Positions 1 through 4,900 of a stretch of 6,645 nt of DNA are shown one piece after another (the stretch's first letter is position 1; each line of letters begins with the position of its first letter). The stretch lies in contig DAOTTO010000530.1 in assembly GCA_034437895.1 (NCBI GenBank), positions 1 through 6,645 of the forward strand. Direction: 5' to 3'. A program made the translations under genes and the position numbers. Under the pieces are notes generated by a model. The model was not told where the DNA came from and made no database searches. It worked only from the letters and a program-made list of their open reading frames with translations. Origin of the DNA: JANRLJ01 sp034437895 (GTDB taxonomy: Bacteria; Chloroflexota; Anaerolineae; Aggregatilineales; Phototrophicaceae).

Positions 1-46
1 TATACGAAGTTTGTTTAAGAATCAACAAATTCGCGGTTAAGTTTAG

Positions 47-76
47 CCTACGCTTGTCCACTGATTGCCCTACGCT
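47..76 (+). repeat. Pair of CCTACGCT direct repeats, 22 bp apart
   Basis: CCTACGCT occurs at 47-54 and again at 69-76. The start-to-start distance is 22 bp, about two helical turns, so both copies lie on the same face of the DNA. They sit just upstream of the promoter candidate at 82-90. That geometry is typical of activator half-sites, but the 8-mers could also be chance. No binding protein can be named. Confidence 0.3.
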
Positions 77-81
77 GCTTT

Positions 82-90
82 TGTTAGAAT
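82..90 (+). promoter_or_regulatory. Extended -10 promoter candidate for the kinase gene
   Basis: TGTTAGAAT fits the extended -10 form TGn-TATAAT, with five of six matches in the hexamer (TAGAAT at 85-90). No good -35 box is seen at 16-18 bp, which is tolerated when the TGn element is present. Transcription would start near 97 and leave an untranslated leader of about 90 nt. The assignment rests on sequence match only. Confidence 0.3.
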
Positions 91-185
91 ACTGTTTGTA
101 ACGATCTTTTTAGAGGTGATGCGCGTCAGACGATGTTATGCTACACTAGACGACATCATAAACATTCTTTGGCGAAAATACATCC

Positions 186-1730
186 ATGATCGGACGCAAG
201 CTCAACAACCGCTACGAAATCCGCGAACATCTGGGCGATGGCTCGACGGCGACTGTTTATAAAGCCTTCGATGAACGGCTGGGGCGCGATGTCGCCATCA
301 AGCTGCTGCTCCCCCACGTCCGCGAGACGACCCGCAAACGCTTCTTTCAGGAAGCCACCTCCGCCGCGCAGTTGAATCATCCCAACATCATGGCGATTTT
401 CGACATCGATCAGGAAGGCGAGCGCCATTTCCTCGTCGTCGAATATGTCGATGGGGCTTCTTTGGCGGATTATGTGCCGTCCGCGCCGGAATTGGTCGTG
501 CGGCTGGGCAGGCAGATCGCCCTCGCGCTGCAATACGCTCATGAGCGGCACATCATCCACCGCGACATCAAGCCCGCCAATATCAAGGTCACGCCGGAAG
601 GCCAGATCAAGATTATGGATTTGGGGCTGGCGCTGCCGCGTGAGGCCAAGCGTGTGACCGCTTCCGGCATGGTCATCGGCACTCCGGCCTATCTCTCGCC
701 CGAACAGGCGCAGGGGCTTAAACTCGATCATCGCACCGATATTTATTCGCTCGGCATCGTCCTGTATGAGATGGCAACCGGGCAGCTTCCATTTAATGCC
801 GACGACATCGGGGCGCTGTTGTTGCAGCAGGTCAAACAGCCGCCGCCGCCGCCGCGTCTGATGGTGGCGGATTTACCCGTCGCGCTGGAAAGCGTCATCC
901 TGAAGGCGCTGGAAAAAAATCCGGTGCGCCGTTTCCAAACATGCAACACTTTAGCTGAAGCACTGGAAGCCGCCATCCCGAATACTGATGAAACACCGAC
1001 CCTTTCTGCCCGGCCTAATTGGACGGATACCATGCAAGCCGGCCCCATCCATGACGTGACGCGGCGCAATAAACGGGCGCTGCGTGTCATTCTGGCGGAT
1101 GACCATACTCTGCTGCGGAAATCTTTAGCAGGGCTTTTGGAACAAAAAGAGGGCTTTGTCGTCGTAGCGGAGGCCGCTGATGGCGAAAGTGCGCTGCAAC
1201 AAACGCTGGCGATTCTGCCTGATCTGCTGCTGCTGGATTTAAATATGCCCGGCAAAGGCGGCCTGGATATTCTGCCTGATGTCCGCGCCAAAGCCCCGCA
1301 GGTCAAAGTGCTGGTGCTGACCGGACGCGATGAAGATTCCTACATCGTGCGGGCGCTGCGAGCAGGCGCACATGGCTATATCCTGAAATCCTCGGAAGAA
1401 AATGATCTGATGGATGCCATCTCGCGTGTCATGCAAGGTCAGCTTGTGCTAGGGCGCGGCGTAGCGGAAAAAATCGTCACGGGTGTACTCGCACCAACTA
1501 CTGGTCACGATAAACTAAACGATACTGAACAGCAAATACTGCTGTATGTCGCGGCGGGTTACGAGAATGATGTTATCGCTAAGAAGATGGAAAAATCCAT
1601 GTCCGAGACGATAGAAGCACTCGCCCACGCGATGGACAAACTCGGCGCGAAAGATCGCCACGCGGCTGCCCTCAAAGCGTTGCGGAACGGCGATATTATG
1701 CTGGATGACCTACACAACCTGTCTCAATAA
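186..1730 (+). CDS. Ser/Thr protein kinase fused to a response-regulator receiver and LuxR-like HTH
   Basis: This 514-residue protein has three modules. Residues about 10-262 form a complete Hanks-type kinase: glycine loop LGDGSTATVYKA (16-27), ATP-anchoring Lys39, helix-C Glu56, catalytic HRDIKPAN (125-132, Asp127), metal-binding DLG (145-147, in place of the usual DFG), GTPAYLSPEQ (165-174), Asp185 and Arg249. It is an RD-type kinase; Thr158, Ser160 and Thr166 are candidate activation-loop phosphosites. A polar linker (about 265-298) leads to a receiver domain (about 299-418) with Asp305/Asp306, phosphoacceptor Asp351 in LLLDLNMPG, Thr379 and Lys401. Residues about 443-504 resemble a LuxR/NarL HTH but have a diverged recognition helix. 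No membrane segment, PASTA repeat or signal peptide is visible, so it should be cytosolic. Target and stimulus are unknown. The start is secure: an in-frame TAA lies at 159-161 and ATG 186 is the only start after it, though its ribosome-binding site is weak. Confidence 0.93.
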   Translation: MIGRKLNNRYEIREHLGDGSTATVYKAFDERLGRDVAIKLLLPHVRETTRKRFFQEATSAAQLNHPNIMAIFDIDQEGERHFLVVEYVDGASLADYVPSAPELVVRLGRQIALALQYAHERHIIHRDIKPANIKVTPEGQIKIMDLGLALPREAKRVTASGMVIGTPAYLSPEQAQGLKLDHRTDIYSLGIVLYEMATGQLPFNADDIGALLLQQVKQPPPPPRLMVADLPVALESVILKALEKNPVRRFQTCNTLAEALEAAIPNTDETPTLSARPNWTDTMQAGPIHDVTRRNKRALRVILADDHTLLRKSLAGLLEQKEGFVVVAEAADGESALQQTLAILPDLLLLDLNMPGKGGLDILPDVRAKAPQVKVLVLTGRDEDSYIVRALRAGAHGYILKSSEENDLMDAISRVMQGQLVLGRGVAEKIVTGVLAPTTGHDKLNDTEQQILLYVAAGYENDVIAKKMEKSMSETIEALAHAMDKLGAKDRHAAALKALRNGDIMLDDLHNLSQ

Positions 1731-1798
1731 CGCAAGTTAACGCAATGACGCAGGTTGGAACACAACTTTATACCTCCTCCAATGTGGCCTTCTTAGAC

Positions 1799-1835
1799 GT
1801 TCTCTTACGTGCTAAACCCCTCTAAGAGAACTTTT
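1799..1835 (+). terminator. Candidate intrinsic terminator after the kinase gene
   Basis: GTTCTCTTA (1799-1807) pairs perfectly with TAAGAGAAC (1823-1831) across a 15-nt loop and is followed by TTTT at 1832-1835. The stem is only 4/9 G-C, the loop is long and the T run is short, so termination may be weak. The same perfect inverted repeat could instead be an operator. The right arm can also pair with TCTTAGA at 1791-1797. Confidence 0.4.
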
Positions 1836-1872
1836 GTGCTATTCTAATCGCGTTTATACAAAACCTGTGGTA

Positions 1873-1892
1873 TGCTTGTTTTAAAACAGGCA
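1873..1892. promoter_or_regulatory. Near-perfect 20-bp palindrome, candidate operator of ftsK
   Basis: The segment has a perfect 12-bp core TGTTTTAAAACA (1877-1888). The flanking TGC (1873-1875) and GCA (1890-1892) are also symmetric, leaving one mismatched base pair (positions 1876/1889), so 18 of 20 bases are symmetric. A further CCTGT at 1864-1868 mirrors ACAGG at 1886-1890. It lies 65 bp upstream of the ftsK start and covers the -35 candidate, as a repressor site would. It does not match the E. coli or Bacillus LexA box spacing, so no regulator is named. Confidence 0.4.
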
Positions 1893-1904
1893 GCATTCTA
1901 TCCA
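1876..1904 (+). promoter_or_regulatory. Candidate sigma-70-type promoter for ftsK
   Basis: TTGTTT (1876-1881) and TATCCA (1899-1904) are separated by 17 bp, and each matches four of six consensus bases. The -35 lies inside the palindrome at 1873-1892. A competing pair, TTGTGC (1834-1839) and TATACA (1855-1860), has only a 15-bp spacer. The evidence is weak and based on match alone. Confidence 0.2.
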
Positions 1905-1957
1905 TACACCAACGCAAAATTTCCCTGTTCGTTTAGGTTAATTTTTTAGGTTCAACC

Positions 1958-4900
1958 ATGAGCAGAGACGACGAATATTACGACGACGACGAATATTATG
2001 ATGACGATGTTGATGATGGGACGGACGATGACGACGATGAGGAAGTAAGCTCGTCACGCTCATCCGTCAATCCTTTTAAAGCGCCTTCATCTGGCCTACC
2101 GGGGAGTGGGCGTTTCGGTAGTCCAGCCAGCCCATCCGGTTCGTCTGGGTCATCATCCGGTTTACCCGGTTCATCAAGCAGCTTCGGCGCACGTCCGGCC
2201 AGCAGCACCCCCTTCCAACGCCCCGGTTCACCCGCAACGCCGGGTTCCTCTTCACCGGGAGGCTCTTCATCATCTGGCGGCAGCGGAAGCAGCAGTAACC
2301 CACCCCGTTTCGGCAGTGGTTCATCACCATCCGGCAGCGGTACATCAAGTCCAACATCGCGTGATCCCAAAGACGTTTCTTCTGATCGCCAGCGCTTTTT
2401 CGGCGGAAGTGGTTCTGGGTCAGGCTCGCAAGGTTCATCGGGGTCTTCTGGCTCGTCCGGTTCGTCATCAGGCGGATCAGGGTCATCTGGCCCACGTCCA
2501 CCGGAACCTAACAGCCCAACCACACCGGGTCAGCGTCCGCCGCTGCCGGGAAGTTCAGGCAGCTCAGGGAGTTCCGGCTTTAATCGTCCCACCAGTCCGC
2601 CCTCCGGTGGTTCCAGCAGTGGTTCTTCTGGCGGTAGTTCTGGCAGTTCCGGCTTTAATCGTCCCACCAGTCCGCCGTCCGGTGGTTCCAGCAGCGGCAG
2701 CGGCTCTTCAAGTGGAAGTTCTTCCAGTTCAGGCACACCCGGCTTTGGCAACCGTTTCGGCAGCGGGGGAAGTTCATCTCAAGGCAGTTCGGGCGGCTCA
2801 TCTAGTAGCGGATCCAGCAGTTATCCAGGCAGTGGTTCATCCGGTGGGAGTTCATCCCAAAGCGCTCCGCCCAAAAGAGAAGAGCCTAAGAAAGAAGACG
2901 AGAAAAAACCTGCTGAAAGCGGTGGACGTTTCGGGGGATTTGCCTCGCGTTTGCCTCTTGGTGGCAAAAAAGATGAAGGTGATAAAAAACCAGCCGACTC
3001 CGCCGCGAAATCAACCAGCAGTCCAGCCGCTGCTTTAGGTGGCCTCACATCACGTTTACCTTTCGGCAAAAAAGATGATGCCCCTGCTAAACCTGCGGAT
3101 AAGAAACCAGCCGACTCCGCCGCGAAATCGGGTCCTGCGGCGGCATTAGGCGGCCTCACTTCTCGCTTACCCTTCGGTAAGAAAGAGGAAACGCCTCCAG
3201 CCAAACCTTCCAGTTCCGGCGCGAAGCCCACCAGCAGCCCATCCGGTGCGTTAGGCGGTCTTACCTCGCGCTTACCCTTCGGTGCAAAGAAAGAAGACCC
3301 GCCCGCAGCAAAACCCGGCGCTCCAGCCGCGAAACCTTCAGCTTCCGGCTCTAAACCAGCGGAAGAGGCCAAATCTTCACCTTTCGGAAGATTCAGATCG
3401 GGCGCACAATCTGCCCCATCGGGTAATGCACCCACCGCCAAAGCAGGAGCATCCCCGGCGAAAGCCTCAGCCGCCAAAGCCGAATCCAGCGGCGGCTTAT
3501 TGGGTCGCTTTTTGCCTTTCGGTAAGGCCGAGGATACAAAGTCACAAAAAACCAGCAAGACTCGCGCCAGCAAAATCCCACAATCCGCAGGTGAAGGCAT
3601 GTCGCTCGACACCCAACTCGATATCCTCGGAGTTGGGCTAGTTTTTGCGGCGCTGGTGATTTCTTTCAGCAGCCTCTCGCCCGATCAAGGCGCGATCACA
3701 GGCGGAATCAATGCCTTTGTACGAGAACTGTTAGGGCGCGGCGCATTAGGCATCCCTGTAAGCATGATGGCTGTCGGGATATGGCTGATTGCGCGGCATT
3801 TTGGCGAGAACGCCCCAACGATTGATCCAGTTCGCATCAGTGGCATCCTTATGCTTTACGTCGGCGCATTGGTGATCTTCCAATATACCGATGCCTTCCG
3901 CGCAGTCTATGTCGGCGTGGATTCGCAGACGTATCGACTTTTGGTCGATCAGCTTACAACGGCTGTCGGCAGCGGCGGGGGACGAGTCGGCGCGGAACTC
4001 TATATCCTGATCCTGTCTAATGTTGGCGACATTGGCAGTATTTTTGTTATCTTAGGCTGGATGGTCATCGGTTTGATGCTCGCCACCCGCACCACCGCCG
4101 CCGAACTCGCGGTTTTCGTCATCAGCATCTATCGCAGTTTGCAGATTACACTGCAACGCCGCGCCCAAGTCGCTTCTGCCAAACGTGCCGAAGCCCAACT
4201 GCTCATCGCACAGCAAGCCGAGGCCGCCCGTCTACAAGCGGCACAAATCAGCATTATGAAACCTGCCCAAGAAGCGCTTCCGGCACCTCTCGCCATGCCA
4301 ATGGCTGCCTTACCCGCGCCTAGTGAAGAGGCCATCCCGATTCCGATTGAGGAACGCGGCATCCCGATTCGTATCGCCGGACAAATGGTGACGGCTCCGG
4401 TAGGCAATCCAGAAGCGCCCCTCGCACAGCCGCTTGCACCCCAACCTGCTGCCGCGATGGCTGCGCCTGCCCCTGCTGCAACACCACCGCCGACTTCATC
4501 CCCTGAACAAAATCGCTTTGGTGGCATTGCATCGCGCTTACGCGGCGCTACCGAAGAGAACAAGTTATCCCAGCAGCCCGCCGCCAATGGGAGCGATGCC
4601 GCCAAGCCAGCCAGCGGTGTGGGTGGATTTTTCCGCCGGACAGAGCCGAACAAACCGGATGCGACAAAAACTAACGCGCCACCAGTGCCGCCGCTGCCCA
4701 CACAAGCGCCTGCCGCCGCTGCTCAAGCTGCACCCTTTAACGCCGCCACCCCTCCAGCAGCAGCACCCCTATCTCCTGCCGCCGAGAATACCAATCCGGC
4801 AGCAGCAGCAAGAGTAAGCACACCACCTGCACCGCCGACCACTTTGCCAACGGAACGTGCGGCCTCGCCGTTCAACCGTCCGGGCGAATCGGGCAGCCCG

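Larger units (their letters stand above)
1..185. other. Non-coding leader upstream of the kinase gene
   Basis: No convincing coding sequence is seen on either strand. The stretch is more AT-rich than the genes downstream. It contains an 8-bp direct repeat, an extended -10 candidate and an in-frame TAA at 159-161 that closes the kinase frame on its upstream side. A short + strand open frame (65-262) overlaps the kinase start by 77 bases and has no recognisable features, so it is not called as a gene. Confidence 0.6.
1731..1957. other. Intergenic region between the kinase gene and ftsK
   Basis: This is 227 bp without a supportable gene. In order it holds three ACGCA-starting short repeats right after the kinase stop (1730-1756), a hairpin with TTTT (1799-1835), a 20-bp near-palindrome (1873-1892), a promoter candidate (1876-1904) and two TTTAGGTT copies (1932-1939, 1945-1952) just before the ftsK start. 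The layout of terminator, then operator and promoter, suggests the two genes are transcribed separately. Confidence 0.6.

Noticed and set aside
65..262. 65-residue open frame on the + strand before the kinase
   Set aside because: It overlaps the kinase coding region by 77 bases in another frame, its AGGTG is too close to the candidate internal ATG at 119, and the product shows no recognisable features.
156..731. 191-residue open frame on the - strand under the kinase
   Set aside because: It lies entirely opposite conserved kinase motifs and has no family resemblance; it reflects the codon composition of the real gene.
1864..1890. LexA/SOS box upstream of ftsK
   Set aside because: CCTGT and ACAGG half-sites are present, but neither the CTGT-N8-ACAG nor the GAAC-N4-GTTC arrangement is met.
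2106..3038. 310-residue + strand frame rich in Val, His and Pro
   Set aside because: It is the shifted reading of the Ser/Gly tract. The 1958 frame continues without a stop into a clear FtsK motor, while this frame ends without any domain.
2570..3300. CRISPR array or DNA-level satellite
   Set aside because: Repeats keep the reading frame, vary in spacing and encode a protein motif; there are no uniform repeats separated by unique spacers.
1958..3598. Separate Ser/Gly-rich surface protein gene upstream of a normal ftsK
   Set aside because: There is no stop codon between the tract and the membrane domain and no signal peptide at the N-terminus, so one continuous FtsK frame is the simpler reading.
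1996..3612. Long - strand frames rich in Pro, Glu, Asp and Leu
   Set aside because: Low-complexity Ser/Gly and Lys/Ala codons on the + strand rarely give stops on the opposite strand, and the predicted products are just complements of that bias.
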